From positions 1-32,499 of the forward strand of contig DBDO01000041.1 of assembly GCA_002293605.1 (NCBI GenBank): a stretch of DNA of 32,499 nucleotides, read 5' to 3'. Of this stretch, positions 22,554 to 30,424 are shown piece after piece. The DNA comes from Desulfovibrionaceae bacterium UBA930 (GTDB taxonomy: Bacteria; Desulfobacterota; Desulfovibrionia; Desulfovibrionales; Desulfovibrionaceae). Position numbers and translations under genes: made by a program. The notes below the pieces were generated by a model. It was not told the DNA's origin and did not search any database. It saw only the letters and a list, made by a program, of their open reading frames with translations. Position 1 is the stretch's first letter. Each line of letters starts with the position of its first letter.

Positions 22554-23660
22554 CTACTCCAGCCGCCTGGAAAAAAACCAGCCAGACAAGAGCAAGGTGC
22601 CAAAGCCGATGATCAGCATGGGCCAGGTATTGGACCACACGTCTATAAAGGACATATCCTTAAGAAAGAGCCCCTTGAGAGTAATCAGGGCGTGCTTGAG
22701 CGGATTGCACCAGGTCGCGGTCTGGAGCCAGGGCGGCATATTTTCCACCGGCGCAGCATAGCCCGAAAGCATCACCGCTGGAGCCAGAAAGGTGAAGGCC
22801 CCCAAAATGGCCTGCTGCTGCGTTCTGGCAAGGGCGGAGATAAAAAGCCCCACCCCCACAATGGATAGAATAAACAACACTATGGTGAGGAAAAGCAGCC
22901 AGAAGGAGCCGGTAAAAGGCACGTCAAAAAATAGAATACTTGCCGCCCAGATGAGCATGCCCTCGATAACGCCCACTATCACAGCAGGAATGGTCTTGCC
23001 CGCCAGTATCTCATAGGCCTGTAAGGGAGAAAGCAAAAGCTGATCAAAGGTGCCAAGCTCCCTTTCCCTGGCCACGGACAGGGCCGTGAGCACCAGGGCC
23101 AGAATCATGGACAAAATGCCCACCAGCGAAGGGGCTGTAAACCAGATGTATAAGAGGTTGCTGTTGAACCAGTTGCGTTCTTCAACAAACGGCAAAAAGG
23201 CGCGTTCTTTCGGCCCTAAAAGCTCCCGGCTGTATTGCGAGGCCAGTTGGGCGATGTAGCCGTTCACAATCTGAGCCGCATTGGAGCGCCTGCCGTCCAG
23301 AATTACCTGAAGACTTCCCTGTTTGCCGGAGGCGATGCTGCGTGAGAAGTCCTGAGGAATATGCACAGCCGCCAGCACGCTTTGCCGATCAACGAGATCG
23401 CGCAGTTCCGCCCTGCCCTTGACAAAGTAAAGGAAGCTGAAGCTGGGGGAAGCGGCCAGACGCTGCGTCAGCTCATGGCCGTGCCTGCCGTTATCCTCGT
23501 TATAGACAGCCAGAGAAACGTTTTTTACTTCCAGTGTTGCGGCAAAGGCGAAAATCAAAAGTTGCAGGATGGGAGGCCCAATCAGCAGCATGCGGCTTCT
23601 GGGGTCCCGCAGCAGGATCAGGAGTTCCTTTATGACAAGGGCGGTGACACGGTGCGGCAT
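22554..23660 (-). CDS. ABC-2 type permease, YbhR-like
   Basis: An inner-membrane export permease of 368 residues, the length of E. coli YbhR. One N-terminal membrane segment (about 23-43, MLLIGPPILQLLIFAFAA) precedes a large periplasmic domain (about 45-170). A cluster of five hydrophobic segments then includes the coupling-helix region ERELGTFDQLLLSPLQAYEI, typical of the ABC-2 superfamily. Its ATG follows the TGA of the preceding permease gene directly. With that permease it forms the heterodimeric channel of a YbhGFSR-like exporter. The transported substrate is unknown; related E. coli systems affect drug and cation tolerance. Confidence 0.9.
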   Translation of the reverse strand: MPHRVTALVIKELLILLRDPRSRMLLIGPPILQLLIFAFAATLEVKNVSLAVYNEDNGRHGHELTQRLAASPSFSFLYFVKGRAELRDLVDRQSVLAAVHIPQDFSRSIASGKQGSLQVILDGRRSNAAQIVNGYIAQLASQYSRELLGPKERAFLPFVEERNWFNSNLLYIWFTAPSLVGILSMILALVLTALSVARERELGTFDQLLLSPLQAYEILAGKTIPAVIVGVIEGMLIWAASILFFDVPFTGSFWLLFLTIVLFILSIVGVGLFISALARTQQQAILGAFTFLAPAVMLSGYAAPVENMPPWLQTATWCNPLKHALITLKGLFLKDMSFIDVWSNTWPMLIIGFGTLLLSGWFFSRRLE

Positions 23661-24776
23661 TCAGGCATCCAGCCTTTTCACGATTTTTTTTGCCGTAAGT
23701 GCAAAGAGCGCGGCGCTGATAAGCAGCATGGCGGCAAGGGCCGAGAGGAGCACGGGCCAGATGTTCCCGGCCAGAAAAAGGGTTTGCAAGCTTTCCACAA
23801 AATAACGGGCCGCCACCACACAGCTTACGCCACGCACCGGCGCGGGCATGGAGGCGATTTCAAACACAAAGCCGGAAAGCATCATGGCGGGCAAAAATCC
23901 GCTCATCAGGGCGATTTGGGAGGCCAGAAACTGGTTTCTGGCATAAGAGGAAATAAGCAGCCCCTGCCCCAGGGCGCTTAATAAAAAGACTGCCGTGGCG
24001 ATCAGGAGCGCCGGAAAGGAGCCGCGAAAGGGCACGTTGAACCACAGCGCGGCCACCAGCCAGCACACGCTCATGGAACCAAGGCCGAGCAGAAAATAGG
24101 GGATCAGCTTGCCGAGCAGAATTTCCATGATGCTCACCGGTGTTGCCATGAGCGCTTCCATAGTGCCGCGTTCCCATTCCCTGGCAATAACCAGGGCGGT
24201 CAGCAGCGTGCCTATCAGGCTCATGGTCACGGCAATGGAGCCCGGAATGAGAAAATTGCGGCTTTTCAGTTCCTCGTTGTACCAGAAGCGAGACTCCAGC
24301 GCGATCCGCTCCTCTGCGGCTCTGCCGCGATCTTCGCCCTGATGCTTCAGCCACACCTGGATAACGCCCTTGGCGTAATTGAGCAGAAAGGCGGCAATAT
24401 TCGGCTCGGAGCCGTCTGTGATGACCTGAAGGGGTGCGCCTTCCGCAGAGCCTGCGTTTTTGGCGGAAAAATCGCTCGGAATGACGATAATTCCCCTGAT
24501 CGCCCCCTTGCCCAGATCATGGCTGAAGGTGCGCCGTTCTTGCCCGACGCGGGTATCGAAAAAGCGGGAATTCGTAAAAGCCGTGGCCAGACTGAGTATG
24601 TCCGGCGTGTTTGATTCCAGCACCAGGGCCACACGGATGCGGTTGCTGTCCAGGTTGACCCCGTAGCCGAAAATAAAGAGCAGGATCAGCGGCAGTACAA
24701 AGGCGATCAGAATGGAACTCGGATCCCGCAGAATCTGAAGGCTCTCTTTGCGAATCAGGGCGGCAAGGCGTTTCAT
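23661..24776 (-). CDS. ABC-2 type permease, YbhS-like
   Basis: The second permease, of 371 residues, is paralogous to its neighbour. It begins MKRLAALIRKESLQILRDPS, then a first membrane segment (about 22-40), a periplasmic domain with conserved YGVNLDSNRIRVALV, the coupling region EWERGTMEALMATPVSIMEI, and five further membrane segments. It overlaps the ATPase gene by 4 bp. The order adaptor-ATPase-YbhS-YbhR is the same as in E. coli ybhGFSR. Confidence 0.9.
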   Translation of the reverse strand: MKRLAALIRKESLQILRDPSSILIAFVLPLILLFIFGYGVNLDSNRIRVALVLESNTPDILSLATAFTNSRFFDTRVGQERRTFSHDLGKGAIRGIIVIPSDFSAKNAGSAEGAPLQVITDGSEPNIAAFLLNYAKGVIQVWLKHQGEDRGRAAEERIALESRFWYNEELKSRNFLIPGSIAVTMSLIGTLLTALVIAREWERGTMEALMATPVSIMEILLGKLIPYFLLGLGSMSVCWLVAALWFNVPFRGSFPALLIATAVFLLSALGQGLLISSYARNQFLASQIALMSGFLPAMMLSGFVFEIASMPAPVRGVSCVVAARYFVESLQTLFLAGNIWPVLLSALAAMLLISAALFALTAKKIVKRLDA

Positions 24777-26635
24777 GGTCCGTTCTCTTTCACCTGCTCA
24801 TGTTCATGCATCGTATTTTTTTCATGCCGGGCCTCGCTTTGCTCCACAAGGGCAATAAAGGCCTCTTCCAGGGAAAGCCCACGCCCCCCACTGCCCCCTG
24901 CCTGTTCTTTCAAGGCCTCGGGCGTGCCAATGGCGATAGTCTCTCCCCTGTAGATCAGGGCGATGCGGTCGCAGTATTCCGCTTCATCCATAAAATGGGT
25001 GGTAACCATCACAGTTACGCCCTTACTGACCATAGCGTTGATATGCAGCCAGAACTCCCGTCTGGTTAGCGGATCTACACCGGACGTGGGCTCATCCAGA
25101 AAAAGCACGTCCGGCTGATGCATGACCGCACAGGCCAGGGCGAGGCGCTGCTTGAAGCCTGGGGGCAGGTTTTCCGCGTTCATGCCAAGACAGGCCTCCA
25201 GGCCGAACAGTTTTGCCGCCATGGCGATACGCTCTTGTCGTATTTTTCCGAAAAGGCCGTACAGAGCGGAAAAAAAACGCAGATTTTGCAGTACACTGAG
25301 TGAGGCGTACAGGGAAAACTTCTGGGCCATATAGCCGATGCGCATACGGGCTTTTGCCGAGGAGCGCTTGAGTTCCAGCCCCATAACCCTGGCTGTGCCC
25401 GAACTTGGCTGCAAAAGCCCGCACATCATTTTGAAGATAGTGGATTTTCCCGCGCCGTTGGGACCGAGAAGGCCGAAAATCTCGCCCCGGCGAATCTGAA
25501 AGCTGCTGTTCTTCACAGCCGTAAAATCGCCAAATCGCTTGCTCAGGGCCTCGGCCTCAATAACGGCTTCGCCGCTATCCGGCTTTTCTTCAACTATCGC
25601 CCCTTCAAGGGCAAAAGCGTCCACAGGGCCGCCTTCCTGCATGGAGGCCAGCATATCAATAAAGGCGTCCTCAAAACGCGGCTGGGCTGGATGCCAGCGG
25701 CCCGCGCACTCACGCGCGGCAGGGCCTGTTCCCAGGACCGCTTCTTGTGCTCCGCCCTGCTCTTTCCTTTGAGTGACAATGCGTATGGAAGAGCCTCGGA
25801 GCACGGCGTCCTTCACCTGCCCTTCTTTCAACAGGCCCATGAGCAGCGCGCGGCGGCGCTGTGGCGCTATGCCGGAGATTTCCCAGCTTTTGCCCTGAAC
25901 GCTGCGCAGCATGTCGGCGGGCGCGCCGTCATAAATCACTGCGCCCTCGTTCAACACAATGACCGCATCGCAACGTTCGGCCTCATCCAGGTAGGAGGTG
26001 GACCAGGCAACAGCCATGCCGCCGGGCAGGAGGGCCTGCACCATGCGCCAGAGTTCCCGGCGCGAAATGGGGTCAACCCCGGCGCTCGGCTCATCCAGCA
26101 GCAGAATGCGCGGTTCGCCCAAGAGGGCGCAGGCCAGGCCGAGCTTTTGCTTCATGCCCCCGGAAAGCTTGCCTGCCAGGCGGGATTGAAAAGGCTCCAG
26201 AGCGGTGAAGCGCAAAAGTTCGGCAAAACGTTTTTGTCTTGCCGCTCCGGCAAGGCCGCGCAAATCCGCAAAGAGCCTCAGGTTCTCCATAACGCTCAGA
26301 TCTTCATACAGGCCGAACTTCTGGGGCATATAGCCGGTAAGGGGGTGGATGCGATCGGCCTGGGAAGCGGGGTCAAAGCCGACAACACGCGCGCTGCCCG
26401 CGTCCGGACAAAGCAGACCGACCAAAAGACGCATGAGCGTGCTTTTGCCCGCTCCGTCCGGCCCCACGAGGCCTGTCACGCTCCCTGGGTATAGAGCGCC
26501 GCAGATGCCCTTCAGAGCGGGCCTGTTCATGCCCGGAAAGCGCTTGAGCAGATCGTGAAAGACAACAAGCGCTTCCCGCCCGGCATATGTCCCTTGACTC
26601 TGCGGGGCCTGCAACGAAGCCTCCCGGTCCGTCAC
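24773..26635 (-). CDS. Fused double ABC ATPase, YbhF-like
   Basis: One 620-residue chain carries two nucleotide-binding domains. NBD1 has Walker A GPDGAGKST (58-66), signature LSGGMKQ (157-163), Walker B LLLDEP (178-183) and STSYLDEA in place of the usual H-loop (Ser214 instead of His). NBD2 has Walker A GPNGAGKST (391-399), a degenerate signature LPPGFKQ (490-496), Walker B LFLDEP (511-516) and an intact H-loop His547. So one composite ATP site is canonical and the other is degenerate. GTG at 26633-26635 overlaps the adaptor stop in GTGA. It powers the two permeases. Confidence 0.93.
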   Translation of the reverse strand: MTDREASLQAPQSQGTYAGREALVVFHDLLKRFPGMNRPALKGICGALYPGSVTGLVGPDGAGKSTLMRLLVGLLCPDAGSARVVGFDPASQADRIHPLTGYMPQKFGLYEDLSVMENLRLFADLRGLAGAARQKRFAELLRFTALEPFQSRLAGKLSGGMKQKLGLACALLGEPRILLLDEPSAGVDPISRRELWRMVQALLPGGMAVAWSTSYLDEAERCDAVIVLNEGAVIYDGAPADMLRSVQGKSWEISGIAPQRRRALLMGLLKEGQVKDAVLRGSSIRIVTQRKEQGGAQEAVLGTGPAARECAGRWHPAQPRFEDAFIDMLASMQEGGPVDAFALEGAIVEEKPDSGEAVIEAEALSKRFGDFTAVKNSSFQIRRGEIFGLLGPNGAGKSTIFKMMCGLLQPSSGTARVMGLELKRSSAKARMRIGYMAQKFSLYASLSVLQNLRFFSALYGLFGKIRQERIAMAAKLFGLEACLGMNAENLPPGFKQRLALACAVMHQPDVLFLDEPTSGVDPLTRREFWLHINAMVSKGVTVMVTTHFMDEAEYCDRIALIYRGETIAIGTPEALKEQAGGSGGRGLSLEEAFIALVEQSEARHEKNTMHEHEQVKENGP

Positions 26636-27468
26636 CCGCCCTTCCTTGCAATGCGCACTGTCACAGGCATGCCCTGGCGCAAGCCTTTGTCCGGGTTGTC
26701 CACAATGACCCGTAACCTGTACACAAGATCCGTTCGCAACTGCGCCGTTTCCACTGTTTTTGGCGTGAATTCCGCCTGCGGGGAGATAAAGCCGATCTGT
26801 CCCTCGTATTCCCGCCCCGAATCCGTCAGGATCGTGGCCTTTTGACCGGGAAAGACCCTACCGAGATTGGGCTCGTCAATATAGCTGCGCACCCATACCG
26901 GGGAATCCAGCGCCAGAACGCATACCGGTTCACCCGCCGCAAGCACTGCGCCCGGTTCGCGTATCCTGGTCAGAATGATTCCCTCATCAGGGGCGAGAAT
27001 TTCGGTATCGCTCAGATTGGTGTTTGCCTGCGCCAGACGCGCCTCGGCCGAGGCAAACCTGGCCTGGGCCTCGTCCCGGGCAGCCTCGGCATCATCGCGC
27101 TCCTCTGCAGAAATGGCCCCGATTTTGGTCAGTGCAGCGCGCCGTAAAAAGGGCTTTTCAGCCTTGTTGCGCGCGACCTCGGCCTCTCTCAGCAAGGCCG
27201 TATACAGGGCGACCTCATCCAGAAAGGGTTTTTTATCCAGCACAGCAACAACCTGCCCTTTGCCGATGCGGTCCCCCTCCTCGCACAGCACGGCCGCGAT
27301 ACGCCCGGATACCCGAAAGCCCAGCGAGACATCGCGGATGTCAACATTGCCGTATACAACGATAGGACTTGCAGGCTCGTCAGGGCTGCCCCTTTTTTGC
27401 GCATACAGCCGGTACCCCACGCCTGCAAAGACGCTCAGGGCAAGAAGCAAAAGGAACGCTTTCTTCAT
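26632..27468 (-). CDS. HlyD-family periplasmic adaptor, YbhG-like
   Basis: The membrane-fusion protein of the exporter, 278 residues, shorter than E. coli YbhG (about 330). An N-terminal anchor or uncleaved signal (about 3-22) precedes the first half of the lipoyl domain (VVYGNVDIRDVSLGFRVSGR). A helical hairpin (about 85-150) and the second lipoyl half (ILAPDEGIILTRIREPGAVL) follow, then beta-barrel sequence (VWVRSYIDEPNLGRVFPGQ) and a basic end. GGAGGG is 6 nt before the ATG. It overlaps the ATPase gene by 4 bp. No TolC-type outer-membrane gene is present. Confidence 0.92.
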   Translation of the reverse strand: MKKAFLLLLALSVFAGVGYRLYAQKRGSPDEPASPIVVYGNVDIRDVSLGFRVSGRIAAVLCEEGDRIGKGQVVAVLDKKPFLDEVALYTALLREAEVARNKAEKPFLRRAALTKIGAISAEERDDAEAARDEAQARFASAEARLAQANTNLSDTEILAPDEGIILTRIREPGAVLAAGEPVCVLALDSPVWVRSYIDEPNLGRVFPGQKATILTDSGREYEGQIGFISPQAEFTPKTVETAQLRTDLVYRLRVIVDNPDKGLRQGMPVTVRIARKGG

Positions 27469-27522
27469 TCAAGGCCCTCCCTGCGCCTTTTTGTGGAAGC
27501 GCCAAAGACGCCCGGCGGGGTA

Positions 27523-27882
27523 TCAGAGGGATTTGAGAATGAGGCAGATCTCCTCATCGGAAAGGGACAGCGGTATCTCAAAACGCACCCCGCAGCGTTC
27601 CGCGCTGACCCAGGTAATCATGCCCTTGCACCCTTCCCGGCTGCATGCAATGGCTTCGGGCAAACCAAATACATGAACGTGATGGCTCAACCAAAAATGA
27701 AAACTTGCCGGCGTTCCCGGCGGCAAGGCAAGCTGCACGCCGCCGCGTCCGAAATCGACCATCAAAGAGGGCGTTTCCTCCCCATCGCTTTTGCGCAGGG
27801 TTACAAAAAACGGAGCGTCCAGGGGAACGCGCGGATACACACGGCGTTCCCTGCCCTTTTGCGAGTCGCTGCATTCAGTCAT
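27523..27882 (-). CDS. PilZ-domain protein (putative c-di-GMP receptor)
   Basis: A single small PilZ domain, 119 residues. The first c-di-GMP motif RxxxR is RVYPR (Arg14, Arg18). The second, usually D/NxSxxG, reads DFGRGG (Asp43, Gly48) with Ser replaced by Gly45. The strands WLSHHVHVFG and GMITWVSAERCGVRFEI complete the beta barrel. The start is ATG 27880-27882 (GGAGG 4 nt upstream) or the adjacent ATG 27883-27885. An extended frame from a TTG at 27987 would place the promoter inside the gene and is rejected. The exporter follows 54 bp downstream, so it is probably the first gene of that transcript. Confidence 0.82.
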   Translation of the reverse strand: MTECSDSQKGRERRVYPRVPLDAPFFVTLRKSDGEETPSLMVDFGRGGVQLALPPGTPASFHFWLSHHVHVFGLPEAIACSREGCKGMITWVSAERCGVRFEIPLSLSDEEICLILKSL

Positions 27883-27957
27883 CATTCCTCCATAAAAAGG
27901 CGATGAAAAATGAAAACGTTTACAACAATCCGAACATAAAACATATGACATGCATTT

Positions 27958-27987
27958 CTTATCGCTCTGTTCAGAGGGCTCTGTCAA
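27958..27987 (-). promoter_or_regulatory. Candidate promoter for PilZ and the exporter operon
   Basis: On the minus strand TTGACA (27982-27987), an 18-bp spacer and GATAAG (27958-27963) point at the PilZ gene with a leader of about 70 nt. Confidence 0.45.
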
Positions 27988-28008
27988 TGCGCATTATCAT
28001 CTTTTCCC

Positions 28009-28079
28009 GTCCTGATTGAGGAAATACGGATTTATTTCCCTGTGGCAGCCCTGCTCGAATTTTTCCTCCAAGTCAGGAC
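28009..28079 (+). repeat. Imperfect long inverted repeat in the leader region
   Basis: GTCCTGA (28009-28015) pairs perfectly with TCAGGAC (28073-28079). The next bases (TTGAGGAAAT against ATTTTTCCTCC) extend the stem with bulges. The GGAAAT on the left arm can instead pair with a nearer ATTTCC (28033-28038), so two mutually exclusive hairpins are possible. Confidence 0.4.
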
Positions 28080-28170
28080 AAAGCGTTCGGCCCCTATAGA
28101 AAAATTCCCTCGCTCTTTGCCAAATGAAAAAAATTCAAGCTTTTCTCAAAGCTCATTCATCAGTGCTTTC

Positions 28171-28198
28171 TTTACTTTTCGCTTAAAAGCGCTATACA
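28171..28198 (+). promoter_or_regulatory. Weak candidate promoter for the histidine kinase
   Basis: TTTACT (28171-28176), a 16-bp spacer and TATACA (28193-28198) lie 103 bp before the kinase start. A small hairpin (TTTCGC 28215-28220, GCGAAA 28225-28230) follows. Confidence 0.3.
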
Positions 28199-28301
28199 TT
28201 AAAGCCATACGAATTTTCGCCCCGGCGAAAGAATCTGTTGACGAAAAGGCCCTTTTTTTCCGCTCCGCCAGCGGCAGATTGCGAATGTGCAGGGTATTTT
28301 C

Positions 28302-29642
28302 ATGAGCAGTGCCACTCTGACTTCCCTTTCCCACGGTCCCTCCCTCCGTATAGAGACCGTGCGTTCCCGCATTCAGCGCAAGATGCAGGATTACGCCGCC
28401 TATGGCTTCAGCGCGTCGGAATCTTGCGCCATTAATATTTTTTTTGATCTGGCCCAGGAGTTTGAAGATATCGAGCATGTGCATCTTCTTGCTGTGCTCA
28501 TATTACATATGTTTTTTCAATATGATGCGGAGTTGCATTTAAAAGACGAGGCTGACCGCCCTATTCGGGTTTCTCCTGCAATTACTTCCTCCGGCACAGC
28601 CGATTTGAGGGAAATTCGTTCCGAAATCTGGAACGATGGGCTGCATTGTCATGTTCCCGTGTACGGAAAAAAGGCTTTGGGCCTCAGCGAAGGGCGTTTT
28701 TCCAGCGATGAAACGCCCATGGGTGTGCTGATTATATACGCCAGACACGAGCTTGAAAGCCATGAACGGCTCTTTCTAAAAAAATACGCCAACCGGGTAG
28801 GCTTTTGCCTCGACAACAAAATCCTGGCCCTGCGCAATGCGCGGCATGTGCTTTTTCTGCGCAAGCTGGCCCATGATATCGGCCACAACATCATTACGCC
28901 CAACTTGCGCCTTAAGCTTATGCTCGGCAGGCTTGAAAGCCAGATCAGCGATCTCCATCCCCTTTTCGCCGCCTGCGTCCCTGAGGCCAATGTACAGGAG
29001 AAACTGGCCGGGCATCTGCAAAAAATGACCGAACAGGTCCGGGATATCCTGGGAACTTTTCAAAACAGCGCCCTGTTTCTGGAAAGCCTCTTGCGCCAAA
29101 GTCATTTTGATCTTGGCCGCTATGTGCTGCGCCCGGCCAGAATCGATATTTGCGAGCGGGTGGTGACCCCGCAGTTTGAGCGCTTCCGACCGCTTTTTGA
29201 GGAAGGGAATGTGCTGGTATCCGAACTACAGCCAGAACTCCCCTCTTCCCGCTGTCTGGTTGAGGCGGATTTCGGTCTTCTCAGCCAGGTTTTGGCCAAT
29301 CTGCTCGCCAATGCGGTCAAATATGCCGCGCCGCACAGCGCAGGAGCGCCGCGCCGTGTGCGCTGTGCTGTCGAGATACTTCCTGATGCCTTTGATACAA
29401 GCGCTCCCGGCGTCAAGGTTTCTGTGTTCAGTTCCGGCCCGCCCGTTCCGCCGGAAGAAGCCGGGCACCTGTTTGACGACAATTTCCGGGCCTCCAATGC
29501 CTCCGGGCAATACGGCACCGGACACGGCCTGTTCTTTGTGCGTGAAATTATGGCCGAGCACAAAGGCTTGTCCGGCTATGAGCCCTGTGAAGAAGGCAAT
29601 ATTTTTTATTTTATTCTCCCCTTATGTGAAGACTGTCCTTAG
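28302..29642 (+). CDS. Soluble sensor histidine kinase
   Basis: A two-component sensor kinase of 446 residues without membrane segments or signal peptide. Residues about 15-175 form the input region; a GAF-like fold is possible (HVPVYGKKALG, then MGVLIIYARHELESHERLFL). The dimerisation helix holds the phospho-acceptor region KLAHDIGHNIITPN; His191 is likely and His195 possible. The catalytic domain has an N-box (LANLLANAVKYAAP) and a G-box (GTGHGLFFVREIM). I chose ATG 28302 with AGGG about 7 nt upstream, over GTG 28287. No response regulator is nearby, so it is an orphan here. Confidence 0.87.
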   Translation: MSSATLTSLSHGPSLRIETVRSRIQRKMQDYAAYGFSASESCAINIFFDLAQEFEDIEHVHLLAVLILHMFFQYDAELHLKDEADRPIRVSPAITSSGTADLREIRSEIWNDGLHCHVPVYGKKALGLSEGRFSSDETPMGVLIIYARHELESHERLFLKKYANRVGFCLDNKILALRNARHVLFLRKLAHDIGHNIITPNLRLKLMLGRLESQISDLHPLFAACVPEANVQEKLAGHLQKMTEQVRDILGTFQNSALFLESLLRQSHFDLGRYVLRPARIDICERVVTPQFERFRPLFEEGNVLVSELQPELPSSRCLVEADFGLLSQVLANLLANAVKYAAPHSAGAPRRVRCAVEILPDAFDTSAPGVKVSVFSSGPPVPPEEAGHLFDDNFRASNASGQYGTGHGLFFVREIMAEHKGLSGYEPCEEGNIFYFILPLCEDCP

Positions 29643-29696
29643 GCGCAGCACCTCTCCGGCTTTTACCGCTCATGACAAACGACAAGGAGCTTTTTT

Positions 29697-30302
29697 ATGT
29701 ACGCTTTGGCAATCAACAGCAGTCCCCGTAAAAAGGGCAATACGGAACTTATGCTCCACACCGTTCTCGAACCCCTGGCTACGGCGGGCTGGGAAACGGA
29801 ATACGAGCATATAGGCGGCAAGCCCCTCAAAGGCTGTATGGCCTGTGGAAACTGTATGAAAAGCAAGGATATGCAGTGCGCCACCAACGATGATTTGTTC
29901 AATGATCTCATGGCCAAAATGGTCCGTGCCGATGCCCTTATCCTGGGTTCGCCCACCTATTTTGCCGATGTGAACGCGGAAATGAAGGCCCTCATAGACC
30001 GCTGCGGCTTTGTGGCCATGGCCAACGGCACGGCCTTTGCCGGAAAAATAGGCGCTGCCGTTGTTGCGGTGCGCAGAGGCGGTGCCACCCACGTATTTGA
30101 CAGCATCAACCATTTATTTTTCATCTCCCAGATGATCGTGCCGGGCTCGACATACTGGAACATGGCCTATGGCCTGGAAAAGGGCGATGCAGCGAGTGAC
30201 GGTGAAGGTTTGGCCAACATGCGCCAGCTTGGCAGGGCCATTGACTGGCTCGGCAAGGCTCTTGCCCCGCATAAGGACAGCTACCCCGTTGTGCGGCGTT
30301 AG
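29697..30302 (+). CDS. Flavodoxin-fold NAD(P)H-dependent reductase with a four-cysteine motif
   Basis: A 201-residue FMN-binding protein. The FMN phosphate loop is INSSPRKKGNTELML (6-20). Cys47, Cys50, Cys53 and Cys61 form a compact C-x2-C-x2-C-x7-C motif like that of archaeal iron-sulfur flavoproteins (Isf), which carry a [4Fe-4S] cluster. LILGSPTYFADVNAEMKALIDR is the classic NADPH-dependent FMN reductase/Isf signature. AAGGAG is 7 nt before the ATG. It lies 54 bp after the kinase. The electron acceptor is unknown; O2/H2O2 reduction or quinone reduction are possibilities in this family. Confidence 0.88.
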   Translation: MYALAINSSPRKKGNTELMLHTVLEPLATAGWETEYEHIGGKPLKGCMACGNCMKSKDMQCATNDDLFNDLMAKMVRADALILGSPTYFADVNAEMKALIDRCGFVAMANGTAFAGKIGAAVVAVRRGGATHVFDSINHLFFISQMIVPGSTYWNMAYGLEKGDAASDGEGLANMRQLGRAIDWLGKALAPHKDSYPVVRR

Positions 30303-30346
30303 GGTTGTTTCTCCATACATTTGGGGCTCTGCCTCTGAGCTCCCGC

Positions 30347-30365
30347 ACGGGGCATAAGACCCCGT
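30347..30365 (+). terminator. Hairpin between the flavoprotein and autotransporter genes
   Basis: ACGGGG (30347-30352) and CCCCGT (30360-30365) form a perfect 6-bp stem with a 7-nt loop. No T-tract follows, so it may be a weak terminator or a leader structure. Confidence 0.25.
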
Positions 30366-30424
30366 AAGGAGAGTCTGCCACTTCGAAACGCTATCAGAGC
30401 AAAATTACAATAAAGAGGAAGCGG

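Noticed and set aside
27883..27987. N-terminal extension of the PilZ protein from TTG 27987
   Set aside because: The TTG is the start of a TTGACA -35 element, the extra residues are Cys-rich without homology, and a GGAGG sits directly before the internal ATG pair.
30383..30411. TACAAT before the autotransporter gene as a promoter
   Set aside because: The start site would fall on the ribosome-binding site and the -35 match is poor.
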